A stretch of DNA of 10,397 nt from Planctomycetaceae bacterium (GCA_031259095.1 JAIRLW010000119.1:1-10397), one strand, 5' to 3'. Positions 1-6,849 are shown, numbered from the stretch's first letter. Translations and numbers: made by a program. Notes: generated from the letters alone by a model not told the origin.

Positions 1-22
1 CTAGTTTTTGCCGTCCACCGCT
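1..22. mobile_element. Terminus of an insertion sequence (IS3-like), cut by the window edge
   Basis: These 22 bases are the exact reverse complement of 10279-10300, where an IS3-like element begins at the other end of the window. Identity stops precisely at base 22 on this side and at 10279 on the other, as expected for an element boundary. This is therefore either the right terminal repeat of a forward IS copy or the left end of a reversed copy; the rest lies outside the window. A window that starts a few bases inside an IS may also reflect a contig end at a repeat. Confidence 0.6.
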
Positions 23-114
23 TCATGCGTTAAAACGAGATTAGTATTAGAAAAACAATATCACGTTTATACCATGAGGAACGACCTCACATAAAGAGCA
101 AATAAGTAATCAAT

Positions 115-207
115 TTTTAGGAAAGAGCAGCTCTAATATAAAGAGGAAAATATTTAAAACCCTTAAATTTAAGCATATTTATTATCGTACTTTTAGGAAA
201 GTGCAGC
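115..207 (+). repeat. Direct repeat pair, 17 bp, 16 of 17 matching
   Basis: The sequence ttttaggaaagNgcagc occurs at 115-131 and again at 191-207, 76 bp apart. The second copy abuts the DUF1559 remnant and includes the GTG that opens its frame. The shorter string tttaggaaa recurs near 3171. The copies may be a footprint of rearrangement next to the insertion sequence; no function is evident. Confidence 0.45.
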
Positions 208-386
208 AGAATAAAACATTGGACGATTTGGAAAAAATCGGTACTGAACACAGTAGTGTTCATGCCAGTGGGTTCAATGGTGCTTTTGGAAATGGAAGTG
301 TACGATTTATCTCAAATACGATTGACCCTTACATCCTGAATGCACTAGGAACCTATGATGACGGTGAATCGATTAATCTGCCATGA
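201..386 (+). pseudogene. C-terminal remnant of a DUF1559 (SBP_bac_10) protein
   Basis: The 61-residue frame matches only the end of the DUF1559 family: pilin-like secreted or surface proteins of Planctomycetes that normally have an N-terminal prepilin-type methylation helix and about 300 residues. Visible signatures are the stretch from His21 to Phe35 ending in GNGSVRF, followed by ISNTID and the closing pattern ALGT-DDGE-INLP. The usual H-X9-DG motif reads H-X9-NG here, so the conserved aspartate is lost. The frame is open only back to base 168, where a TAA precedes it, and nothing upstream resembles the missing 80 percent of the protein. GTG at 201 is a formal start only. The gene appears truncated, probably through rearrangement near the IS end 180 bases upstream. 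An intact small protein is unlikely. Confidence 0.7.
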
Positions 387-910
387 GGTAACCGTGAATA
401 TTTCGGTATATTTCACAGACGTCCCAGTATCTACTTATTACATTTTAAACTGGACTTTTGAAAATTTCGTAACTAGTTATATCAAAAGGATTTGTAACTC
501 AATCTCACTCGATTTTTTGCACATTGTGAAACAAAAAAATGAAACACATAGGCGGCGCGAATGGCGAACCGGAACTGTAACGGAACGAACAGGAACAAAT
601 ACAGATGCCGTTGGAAATATTATCGGATACAGTTATACCCATAGACCTGAACAGTATCTTGTTGAGTTGGTAAATATTTTGTAATTTCTGGATTGGCCGA
701 TGACGAAGAAATGTCTGTTGAATTATACTCCCTTACTTTAACATTCGTCTTGACATGTCTATAGATATCTATTATATTCTTTATTGTTGTTTGCCTTAGT
801 TTCCGAGTTCGGTTTTTTTGACCGCTTTTCCGAAAATACGGAAAGTTATACTTTCGGCAGTCAGCATTATCATGCTTTAATTATTGCAATAATAAAAATG
901 TTTGTATTTT
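387..910. other. Gene-poor spacer after the DUF1559 remnant
   Basis: This stretch is AT-rich and I recognise no gene in it. A 109-codon open frame (355-684) overlaps the remnant's end in another frame. Its product has no recognisable domain, hydrophobic pattern or ribosome binding site, so I treat it as chance. The short stretch 540-640 is richer in GC than its surroundings and could be decayed coding sequence, but I cannot assign it. Confidence 0.4.
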
Positions 911-1040
911 TGTCCCGTTCGAGACAACATGTTGGTAGAAAATAATGGCAATTAAAAACAAGCGTCCCGTAGGGACGCGATGTTGGTTAAAACCGGACGT
1001 CAATACAAATGTTACCAACATAACGTCCCTAACGGGACGG
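911..1040. repeat. Three-copy REP-like hairpin repeat (two direct, one inverted)
   Basis: Each copy is a GC-rich hairpin followed by a conserved tail ATGTTGGTWRAAA. Copy 1 is 911-942 (stem TGTC/GACA, degenerate). Copy 2 is 962-992, with perfect stem gcgtccc, loop gta and gggacgc. Copy 3 is 1011-1040 on the opposite strand, with stem cgtccc, loop taac, gggacg and tail ATGTTGGTA. Copies 2 and 3 face each other, so the tails tgttggt (981-987) and accaaca (1014-1020) can also pair. The arrangement resembles bacterial REP/BIME elements. Nothing suggests coding, although an open frame runs through from 980. Confidence 0.65.
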
Positions 1041-1261
1041 AAATGTTAATTGATACAAAAAAATATCGTCTGATTCTGGACACAATTTTAAACATTATAA
1101 TCTTGACTGCTTATGGCATATTAGCGCAAGAATCTTTATACTTAATACTTGACTTAAATCATTTACCTTGCCTCAAAAAAACAAAAATTCCATTGAATAA
1201 TTACAAAAATAAAATAGATCATGACCATTTATTGTACCGTTTTCAAATTCGGAATAGAACA

Positions 1262-3022
1262 ATGAAAACATCATTTTTCATTGCAATAATTTTGTTTCTT
1301 TTTATTGTTTTGGGATTTCATTCGACGTTTGCAAATGAGCAGGTTTTGCTTGAGCAGATTAAGCGGATGCAAACGAATATTGATTCGCAAAACGGTTTGC
1401 CATGGGGAACTCATGGCGTGGCGAAGGGTTATCATTCCAATTTCGAAAAAGGAACCCGTGTTCATCCAACCCGCGCCGCAATGGATTACGCCGCTTATTT
1501 TCTTGCAAGTCCGCTCAAAGAACATCAGAATCAGGGTCGCACTCTTCTGGAAAAAGTTTTAGCGTTACAGGATAAAAATCCCGAAAGTAAAACGTTTGGC
1601 GTTTGGTCATGGTATGCCGAAGAATCGCTCGCTCAAATGGCTTATGTTGATTACAATTGGGCAGATTTTCAAGGGGCAATTCTTGCGGTAATATTGCACG
1701 ATTTTTCGGATCGGCTTTCCGTTGAACTTCGGGAAAAAGCGAAAAAATCGTTAGAATATTGTTGCCGTGCGATTATCAAACGGAATGTCGGTCCCGGTTA
1801 CACCAATATTGCAGTCATGGGCGCGGTCGTTACGGCAACTGCCGGCGAAATTCTTGAAACACCAGAATTTCTCGATTACGGACGGAAACGGATTCAACGA
1901 AATCTTGACTATTATAAAGAAACAGGCGGTTTCAATGAATACAATAGTCCAACTTATACCATGACTGTTATTTATGAATTGGAACGAATGCTTTATCTGG
2001 TTTCCGATTCAGAATGTCGTGCAGTTGCAACGGAATTATTGGGCGAAGCGTGGAAAATTGTTGCGGAACATTATCATGTTCCGACCGGCGAATGGGCTGG
2101 TCCGCACGCGCGAAGTTACAGCGACCGCCTTTCGCAACAAACACGCAACGGAATTTTAACCCGTGCCTGCGTATTGCCGGAGAATACTGTTATCGATTCT
2201 GTACCGCTTGTTCCGATGGTTTCCGTTCCCAATACGTTGCAACATTTTTTTACGGAAATTCCTGAACATCCGGTAGAACGTTGTTCTGTTTTTGTCAAAA
2301 GGCGACCAGAGTTTAATGTTTCAGGAACAACGTGGATGGATTCTACCGCAACTCTTGGAACAGCAACCTATCACACCTTTTGGGAACAAAATCGTGGGTT
2401 CATTGGTTATTGGACAAGTTCCGGTTTGCCGACGCCAGTGTTACGGCTTCGGTTTTTACACAATGGTTCAGATTTTTCCAGTGCGTGGGGACGGCATCGG
2501 CAATCGGGAACGAAAATCGTTTCGGCAATCGGATTGCTGAAAGATCAAGGAAGTATGCATCCAATTTTTGATCGTCCCGGAAAAACCGGAATCTTTAACG
2601 CAAAATCGTTTCAAATTATTTATCAACTCGAAGCCCAAGACGCAACCGTTAAAACATTAGATTCCAACCGTTTCGAACTTACCGCCGGAACTATTCGTGC
2701 GGCGGTGCATGTTGCCGACAACTGTTCTTTTGATAACGCAACAATAATCTGGAAAACGGAACAGAAAGACCATTTTGCCGCAGTGATTGGCGTTTGCTAC
2801 GAAGGCGAAGAAAAAGCGTTTCCGTTTCGGGAAATGGGAGAAATACGAATCGGTACGGCGTTGGAACTTCTTCATCCAGACGACAAACCTTCCGAATCGC
2901 CGGTCAAGTTGGTCGAAAGTGATTTTGAAACCAAAGAAGATGGAAAATTTTACGGCGTTCTCTGGCCCGAGGTGAATGACAATAAACCATTGCTCGCTCC
3001 CCTAAAACCAACTAATCGCTGA
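1262..3022 (+). CDS. Secreted toroid-type protein, possible polysaccharide lyase/hydrolase
   Basis: The 586-residue protein starts at ATG 1262 because this gives a clean signal peptide: Lys2, a long hydrophobic core (residues 4-19) and a probable cleavage after Thr-Phe-Ala24. The frame is open back to 980, but that extension crosses a hairpin repeat and would bury the signal peptide. The mature N-terminal two thirds are helical and rich in aromatic residues, with blocks GPGYTNI (about 177-183), FNEYNSPTY (about 224-232) and EWAGPHARSY (about 276-285). The pattern suggests an (alpha/alpha)6 toroid like those of heparinase- and alginate-lyase-type enzymes. The last 250 residues look beta-rich, fitting the C-terminal sheet domain of such lyases. 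I infer action on an extracellular or periplasmic polysaccharide, but no catalytic residue can be assigned by eye and the family is not identified. No membrane anchor follows the signal. The gene stands alone, 388 bases before lpxB. Confidence 0.6.
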   Translation: MKTSFFIAIILFLFIVLGFHSTFANEQVLLEQIKRMQTNIDSQNGLPWGTHGVAKGYHSNFEKGTRVHPTRAAMDYAAYFLASPLKEHQNQGRTLLEKVLALQDKNPESKTFGVWSWYAEESLAQMAYVDYNWADFQGAILAVILHDFSDRLSVELREKAKKSLEYCCRAIIKRNVGPGYTNIAVMGAVVTATAGEILETPEFLDYGRKRIQRNLDYYKETGGFNEYNSPTYTMTVIYELERMLYLVSDSECRAVATELLGEAWKIVAEHYHVPTGEWAGPHARSYSDRLSQQTRNGILTRACVLPENTVIDSVPLVPMVSVPNTLQHFFTEIPEHPVERCSVFVKRRPEFNVSGTTWMDSTATLGTATYHTFWEQNRGFIGYWTSSGLPTPVLRLRFLHNGSDFSSAWGRHRQSGTKIVSAIGLLKDQGSMHPIFDRPGKTGIFNAKSFQIIYQLEAQDATVKTLDSNRFELTAGTIRAAVHVADNCSFDNATIIWKTEQKDHFAAVIGVCYEGEEKAFPFREMGEIRIGTALELLHPDDKPSESPVKLVESDFETKEDGKFYGVLWPEVNDNKPLLAPLKPTNR

Positions 3023-3409
3023 ACCCATTAGGAAACATTCGCAGCAAAAAATATTACTAAATTTACATAAAAAGTAATTATGGCAACTTCTAAAAACTTG
3101 TTTTTTGATCGACCGAAATCGACTCAATTCGACTAAAATCGATTTTGGTCGATTTCAATCGAATTTGTGTTTAGGAAATGGTTAGGTATTTTTCGAGGTT
3201 TCCTTATAAATAATACATGGTTTTTTTGATTACGAAATTAAAAACCAAAATAGACAGTTACCTTTTTATTATTATCATCGGGGGAGTCTCTTGAAAACAT
3301 CGGTATTCTTTATTATGATTTCATTCCGATTTCAACAATGTCAGAAAAAATTTACCATTAACGATTCACCATTACGTCCGAACCTTTGCCATAATAACAC
3401 CAAACAGAT
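3023..3409. other. Spacer before lpxB
   Basis: There is no gene here. The stretch contains the TCGA decamer array (3108-3167) and an AT-rich region up to the lpxB start. I see no convincing sigma70 promoter or U-tract terminator, although one or the other is expected between these unrelated genes. Confidence 0.5.
3108..3167. repeat. Six-unit 10-bp-periodic TCGA array
   Basis: The tetramer TCGA recurs at 3109, 3119, 3129, 3139, 3149 and 3159, exactly every 10 bases. Units 1-3 read like ATCGACNNAA and units 4-6 like NTCGATTTNN, so the array is roughly an inverted repeat about its centre: 3108-3122 pairs with 3139-3153 at 14 of 15 positions. A related array lies at 9155-9194. The exact helical phasing would place each TCGA on the same DNA face. 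It could be a protein-binding array, a hairpin in the 3' region of the preceding transcript, or a dispersed repeat. Confidence 0.65.
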
Positions 3410-4705
3410 ATGCGTTTTTTTTTCTCCGCCGGAGAACCAAGCGGCGATATTCATGCGGCTGCTCTAATCAATAAAATTCGGGAACATGTTCCCGACACGG
3501 AGTTCATTGGTTTCGGCGGCGCTCAAATGCAAAAGGCAGGATGTCAGTTGCTCTTCGAAATGACCTCGCTGGCATTCATGGGAATTGTGCAGGCGATCTC
3601 AAACTATTTTTTGTTCCGAAATATTTTGAATAACGCCAAAAAATATTTTCAACAACATCATGTTGACGCGGTGATTCTGGTTGATTATCCCGGTTTCAAC
3701 TGGCATGTCGCGCGCGCGGCAAAAGAACAAGGTATTCCGGTGTTCTACTTCATGCCGCCGCAATTATGGAGTTGGGCGTCGTGGCGTGTTCGTAAAATGA
3801 AAAAATGGATCGATTGGATTCTTTGTCCGTTACCGTTTGAAGAACGTTGGTTCAAACAACATGGTTGTCCGACAGTATATATTGGTCATCCTTTCTTTGA
3901 AGAGATTCGGAACAACATTTCCGACTCAACCTTTTTGGAAAGTTTTTATACTCAATACGGAAACGCTCCCATTCTCACGCTTTTACCCGGTTCACGGACG
4001 AAAGAAGTTATGATGAATCTGGACGATATGCTCCTTACCGTAGAATATGTCCGTTCTCTCATTCCTGAGGTCCGACCCATTTTTTCACCGGTCAACATAC
4101 AACACGCCGAATATATTCAGAAACGATTGAACGAATTGGAAATTTCGGTTCCGATTTTTGTCGGTCATACGCCGGAATTGATTCGTGCGGCGGATTGTTG
4201 TTTAGCAGTTTCCGGTTCCGTGTCGTTGGAACTTCTCGCCTGTAATAAACCAACCGTGATTTATTATCGTGTCGGAATGTTAATGTTTTTGATTCAACGG
4301 TTCTTTCGGAGAACACGATATATTACCTTAGTCAATTTACTCGGAATTGATCGACCTCAGGCTGTTAAAAATGTTAAACGTGCTAAAATAGAGAACTCTT
4401 CAAAGAAATCTCCAAACCATTTATCAAAAAATTTATCAAAAGAATCACCGATCTTTTATGACGATTCAACATGGATTATTCCTTCCGAACCAAGTCTTGA
4501 AGATCGTAACCAAATGTTTTTTCCTGAATTTTTAACCGCAACAGATCGTTCCAAAGACGCCGCCGCTTATTTTATTCATTGGCTTTCTAATCCTGCTCAT
4601 TTGGCAATGCAAAAACGTTCCCTTGCGCTGTTGCTTCGAACTGTTGATCAAATTGAATCGCCATTGAACCAAGCCGCACAAACAATACTCGATAAAATAA
4701 AATAG
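3410..4705 (+). CDS. lpxB: Lipid-A-disaccharide synthase
   Basis: LpxB condenses UDP-2,3-diacylglucosamine with 2,3-diacylglucosamine-1-phosphate (lipid X) to form the lipid A disaccharide at the cytoplasmic face of the inner membrane. The protein opens with the family signature SAGEPSGD (residues 6-13). It continues with DYPGFN (92-97), PPQLWSWASWRVRK (about 122-135), IGHPF (about 163), LLPGSRTKEV (about 191-200) and the nucleotide-sugar region with VSGSVSLELLACNKP, characteristic of this GT-B-fold family (GT19). The length is 431 residues against about 380 in E. coli. The surplus is a Lys/Ser-rich insert at about 320-365, between LVNLLG and FFPEFL, so it looks like a surface loop. ATG 3410 is chosen because the signature begins at once after it; no Shine-Dalgarno is evident. 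No other lpx gene is adjacent. The gene implies an outer membrane with lipid A or a related glycolipid. Confidence 0.93.
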   Translation: MRFFFSAGEPSGDIHAAALINKIREHVPDTEFIGFGGAQMQKAGCQLLFEMTSLAFMGIVQAISNYFLFRNILNNAKKYFQQHHVDAVILVDYPGFNWHVARAAKEQGIPVFYFMPPQLWSWASWRVRKMKKWIDWILCPLPFEERWFKQHGCPTVYIGHPFFEEIRNNISDSTFLESFYTQYGNAPILTLLPGSRTKEVMMNLDDMLLTVEYVRSLIPEVRPIFSPVNIQHAEYIQKRLNELEISVPIFVGHTPELIRAADCCLAVSGSVSLELLACNKPTVIYYRVGMLMFLIQRFFRRTRYITLVNLLGIDRPQAVKNVKRAKIENSSKKSPNHLSKNLSKESPIFYDDSTWIIPSEPSLEDRNQMFFPEFLTATDRSKDAAAYFIHWLSNPAHLAMQKRSLALLLRTVDQIESPLNQAAQTILDKIK

Positions 4706-4708
4706 GAA

Positions 4709-4832
4709 TTTGTGATTTGTGGTTTGTGTCGCAAGCGGAGTTTTTGTCGTAAGAATGATAAAAACGCAAACTACAAATCACAAACCCTAAATCACAAATC
4801 ACAAATCACAAACCCACAAACCCCAAACCCCC
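4709..4832. repeat. Heptamer AAATCAC array with inverted GT-rich arm
   Basis: From about 4774 to 4812 the heptamer AAATCAC (and variants AAACCC, ACAAACC) repeats in tandem and grades into a CCCCAAACCCCC tail. Bases 4709-4728, only three bases after the lpxB stop, are the reverse complement of 4793-4812 at 19 of 20 positions, with shorter pairing (gttttt/aaaaac) inside. The transcript could form a long imperfect hairpin and might end or stabilise lpxB mRNA. The AC-rich side runs directly into the conserved N-terminal codons of the next gene. Confidence 0.65.
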
Positions 4833-4833
4833 A

Positions 4834-5568
4834 CTGTATCAACCAACGCCTTACGATATTAATTTTCATTTTCTTGGTTTTCCGATACGGATACATCCGT
4901 TGTTCTGGCTGATCATTGCATTGCTTGGAGCGCATCGCGTCATCACCGATATGGCTCTTTTCTTTGCTGAATTAGCAATTTGGATTGCGGCGGCGTTTGT
5001 TTCTATTCTTGTTCATGAATTGGGTCACGCTTTTGTTTTCCGCTATGTTTATCGAGTTCCGTCACACATTCTTTTTCATGGAATGGGTGGAATGACGATT
5101 CCAGTTGTTCCGCATCAAAAGCGTCATAGTTTTTTCGGTTTACTTTGCGAAGTGTTTCTTTCGGCAGCGGGACCGCTTGCCGGTTTTGTGTTAGCAGGAT
5201 GTTTTCTTGTTCTTTTTACATTAGGGCCAAACCACTTTCATGAAAATGTAATGAACACGAATGTGTTAAGTGTGTCGTCATTGATTGCTTCTTTCATGTG
5301 GAACGTCATTCTCATTTCGGTCATTTGGGGTATTTTTAATCTTCTTCCAATCTATCCGATGGATGGAGGACATATTTCGCGAGAAATTTTTTCTTTTATT
5401 TCTCCGCGCAATGGAGTCGCTAATTCACTCGTTCTTTCGATCATCACTGCGATACTTTTTGCTATTCTGGCATTACATTTTGAACAAATTTTTATGATCA
5501 TTTTGTTCGCTTATTTCGCTTATCAAAATTATCAAGAACTTTCATTTCGTTCGTTTAGACGCTGGTAA
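4834..5568 (+). CDS. Site-2-type membrane zinc metalloprotease (peptidase family M50)
   Basis: This is a polytopic inner-membrane metalloprotease of the S2P/M50 class, which cleaves transmembrane or membrane-proximal substrates. Numbering from TTG 4900, the zinc motif HELGH is residues 39-43 inside a hydrophobic helix. The second motif NLLPIYPMDGGH (147-158) supplies the third ligand, Asp155. About five hydrophobic segments are visible, including an AAGPLAGF segment (89-96). There is no PDZ domain, so it is a minimal S2P. The start is uncertain. Codons upstream of TTG 4900 read YQPTPYDINFHFLGFPIRIHP, which looks like the amphipathic N-terminus typical of this group and is therefore coding. 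No ATG, GTG or TTG precedes it in frame before the TAA at 4759. CTG 4834 is the best candidate and gives 244 residues; 4900 is the conventional alternative (222). Its substrate is unknown. Confidence 0.85.
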   Translation: MYQPTPYDINFHFLGFPIRIHPLFWLIIALLGAHRVITDMALFFAELAIWIAAAFVSILVHELGHAFVFRYVYRVPSHILFHGMGGMTIPVVPHQKRHSFFGLLCEVFLSAAGPLAGFVLAGCFLVLFTLGPNHFHENVMNTNVLSVSSLIASFMWNVILISVIWGIFNLLPIYPMDGGHISREIFSFISPRNGVANSLVLSIITAILFAILALHFEQIFMIILFAYFAYQNYQELSFRSFRRW

Positions 5569-6157
5569 TTACAGTATTTGACGAGATTTATTGAGACAAA
5601 AAATATTAAAAAATTTTCGGCAATTTCGATAAAAAAATAATCCGGCAACCAAAAGGAAACCGAACAATGTTGTGTCAAAAATATTAACGTTAATCCCCAG
5701 TGCGGCGATACAATTAAGAAAAAATTTTTAAAAAAAGTGAAAAGTACCTCTTGTAGGTTTTTAAAAACGGTGTAATCTATTTACTTAATGAAAATGATTA
5801 ACGCGATGATCAGTTTTTGATTTGCCTCATTAACGCTCAATAATGATAAAAAAAGAGTAAAACAGAGCAGTTAAAAAGAGTCATCGAAAAAATCATAAAC
5901 AGTTAAACAAAACCGCATCGGTAACAAAGAAAGTCAAAACCAAAAAATTCGTTTGCAATAGTTATTTAATTTTTGATTTGCTTACAATGTTTGGTAACGA
6001 TGTTTGTTTTTCATGTTGACGGAATTGAATAACTGTTCCATGATACAAGAGTAATCAAATTCATTGAACGGCTTGTTTAGTTAATTTTTTGTTATCGACA
6101 GGTCGCATGGCGGGTGGTACTGTTATATTATTTATCAATTTATCAGGAACTATCCAT
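5569..6157. other. Long AT-rich spacer
   Basis: I find no gene here. It holds many A- and T-tracts, a perfect 12-bp palindrome attaacgttaat at 5683-5694, two tttttaaaaa palindromes near 5728 and 5760, and a small hairpin tcatta/taatga at about 5828-5847. No tRNA, terminator or clear promoter could be recognised, though a promoter for the downstream genes should lie here or just after. Confidence 0.45.
5683..5694. promoter_or_regulatory. 12-bp perfect palindrome, possible operator
   Basis: The sequence attaacgttaat is a perfect dyad in the spacer after the metalloprotease gene. It has the size of a small repressor site, but there is no adjacent promoter or regulator gene to support this, and such palindromes arise by chance in AT-rich DNA. 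Confidence 0.2.
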
Positions 6158-6421
6158 ATGAAGAGTGACTTTTGTGTTGAAAGTCCTACTGAAGCCTCTG
6201 CGAAACGTCGAAAGGACTCGTCGAAATTGTCGACTTCTTCAAAAAACATGTTTTTCTCCAACAAGAATAAACGTTTTCTTTGCAAGATGAATTTTGCTGA
6301 GCGTCTTTCTGCGCGTTTCGATGGTATAAACTGTTTTTGGGGACAGAATTGTTTACTCATGGTGAGTGAACACCTCATTTCGTTTATGGGATGGAGTCGT
6401 ATGCTCCATTTCAAACATTAA
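6158..6421 (+). CDS. Uncertain small basic ORF upstream of the histone-like gene
   Basis: This 87-codon frame begins at an ATG preceded by AGGA nine bases upstream (6145-6148) and ends 23 bases before the histone-like gene, so co-transcription would be possible. The predicted product is rich in Lys, Arg and Ser in its first half, with a few cysteines. I recognise no domain. A frame of similar length (6061-6414) is open on the opposite strand, equally unrecognised, and the two cannot both be conserved genes. The stretch may be a non-coding leader of the histone-like gene. Confidence 0.25.
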   Translation: MKSDFCVESPTEASAKRRKDSSKLSTSSKNMFFSNKNKRFLCKMNFAERLSARFDGINCFWGQNCLLMVSEHLISFMGWSRMLHFKH

Positions 6422-6431
6422 TTTTTTTTTC

Positions 6432-6436
6432 AGGAG
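6432..6436 (+). promoter_or_regulatory. Strong ribosome binding site of the histone-like gene
   Basis: AGGAG sits eight bases before ATG 6445. It fixes the start of this very short gene and is one of only two strong Shine-Dalgarno sites in the window. Confidence 0.75.
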
Positions 6437-6444
6437 ATAGAACT

Positions 6445-6588
6445 ATGCCGAAAAAAGCTGCGAAGAAGGCTGTTAAAAAAGCCGTGAAGAAATCTGTCAA
6501 AAAAGCCGCCAAAAAGGTGACAAAAAAAGCCGTTAAAAAAACGGCTAAAAAATCATCTTGCCGTAAGGCTTGCTGCAAAAAAGATTAA
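6445..6588 (+). CDS. Lysine-repeat histone H1-like DNA-binding protein
   Basis: The 47-residue product is nearly all lysine, alanine, valine and threonine, built on repeats of the type KKAVKKA/KKAAKK from residue 3 to 36. This is the pattern of eukaryotic histone H1 tails and bacterial H1-like proteins such as chlamydial Hc1/Hc2 and similar small proteins of Planctomycetes. It should bind DNA, or possibly RNA, non-specifically through charge and contribute to nucleoid compaction. The last 11 residues (SSCRKACCKKD) carry three cysteines, which is unusual for this class and might allow metal binding or disulfide cross-linking. There is no globular domain. An AGGAG site eight bases upstream and a terminator about 60 bases downstream mark it as a well-expressed unit. 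Low-complexity frames can be spurious, but the ribosome binding site, clean stop and terminator argue that it is real. Confidence 0.8.
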   Translation: MPKKAAKKAVKKAVKKSVKKAAKKVTKKAVKKTAKKSSCRKACCKKD

Positions 6589-6644
6589 GATTCTTCATGA
6601 ATCTCTTCACGACGATTTTATCGTCTATTGAAACGCTTAAAGTG

Positions 6645-6693
6645 TCCGCAAGACCGCAAGTCTAAAACTTGTAGGTCTTGTGGATGCTTTTTT
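6645..6693 (+). terminator. Rho-independent terminator of the histone-like gene
   Basis: The stem tccgcaagacc (6645-6655) pairs fully with ggtcttgtgga (6674-6684), counting one G-U pair. Inner pairing gcaagt/acttgt extends the helix past a single bulged A, closing a loop of about five bases. A run of six T follows at 6688-6693. Smaller hairpins precede it at 6590-6604 (gattc/gaatc) and 6611-6625 (gacga/tcgtc). Confidence 0.8.
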
Positions 6694-6694
6694 G

Positions 6695-6730
6695 TTGCTT
6701 TGTTATTGCTTTGTTATTGCTTTGTTATTG
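6695..6730 (+). repeat. Tandem 11-mer, three copies
   Basis: The unit ttgctttgtta is repeated exactly at 6695-6705, 6706-6716 and 6717-6727, followed by a partial ttg. It begins right after the terminator T-tract. It looks like a slippage-prone minisatellite and has no coding sense. Confidence 0.8.
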
Positions 6731-6768
6731 ATTCATTTTTATCAAAAGTTTTTAAATGACGACTATTT

Positions 6769-6849
6769 GTCCTTATTGTCCCTAATGTCTCATTCGTTCC
6801 TACACTGAAATTTTTTTAAGGACATTAAGGACGATAGAGACTAATGGGA
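6769..6849. repeat. GTCCCTAAT-type spacer repeat, direct and inverted copies
   Basis: Bases 6769-6803 carry a row of related 8-10-base units (tgtcctta, ttgtcccta, atgtctca, ttcgttccta). The stretch 6818-6849 is their approximate reverse complement, so the two arms could pair around a T-rich loop. The reverse complement of 6818-6849 also matches bases 10101-10128 well (tcccattagtcYctatc in common). This makes it a dispersed intergenic repeat family. Confidence 0.55.

Noticed and set aside
355..684. 109-codon frame overlapping the end of the DUF1559 remnant
   Set aside because: There is no ribosome binding site, recognisable domain or hydrophobic pattern, and it starts inside another frame; probably a chance ORF.
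911..1040. CRISPR-like repeats
   Set aside because: There are three imperfect copies, one inverted, with unequal spacing and no cas genes; a REP-like element fits better.
1103..1154. TTGACT motifs (1103-1108, 1149-1154) as promoters of the secreted-enzyme gene
   Set aside because: No acceptable -10 box lies 15-19 bases downstream of either.
980..1261. N-terminal extension of the secreted protein's reading frame
   Set aside because: It crosses the hairpin repeat, has low-complexity AT-rich codons, and would place the signal peptide about 95 residues inside the protein; ATG 1262 gives a normal secreted protein.
4772..4832. CRISPR array
   Set aside because: The repeated unit is a 7-base tandem without spacers, so it is a microsatellite.
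4712..4912. 66-codon frame through the heptamer array
   Set aside because: It is translated repeat (KSQ/NHKSQ-type) running out of frame into the metalloprotease gene.
6208..6233. Third TCGA periodic array
   Set aside because: TCGA occurs three times but at intervals of 13 and 9 bases, so it lacks the exact 10-bp phasing of the two accepted arrays.
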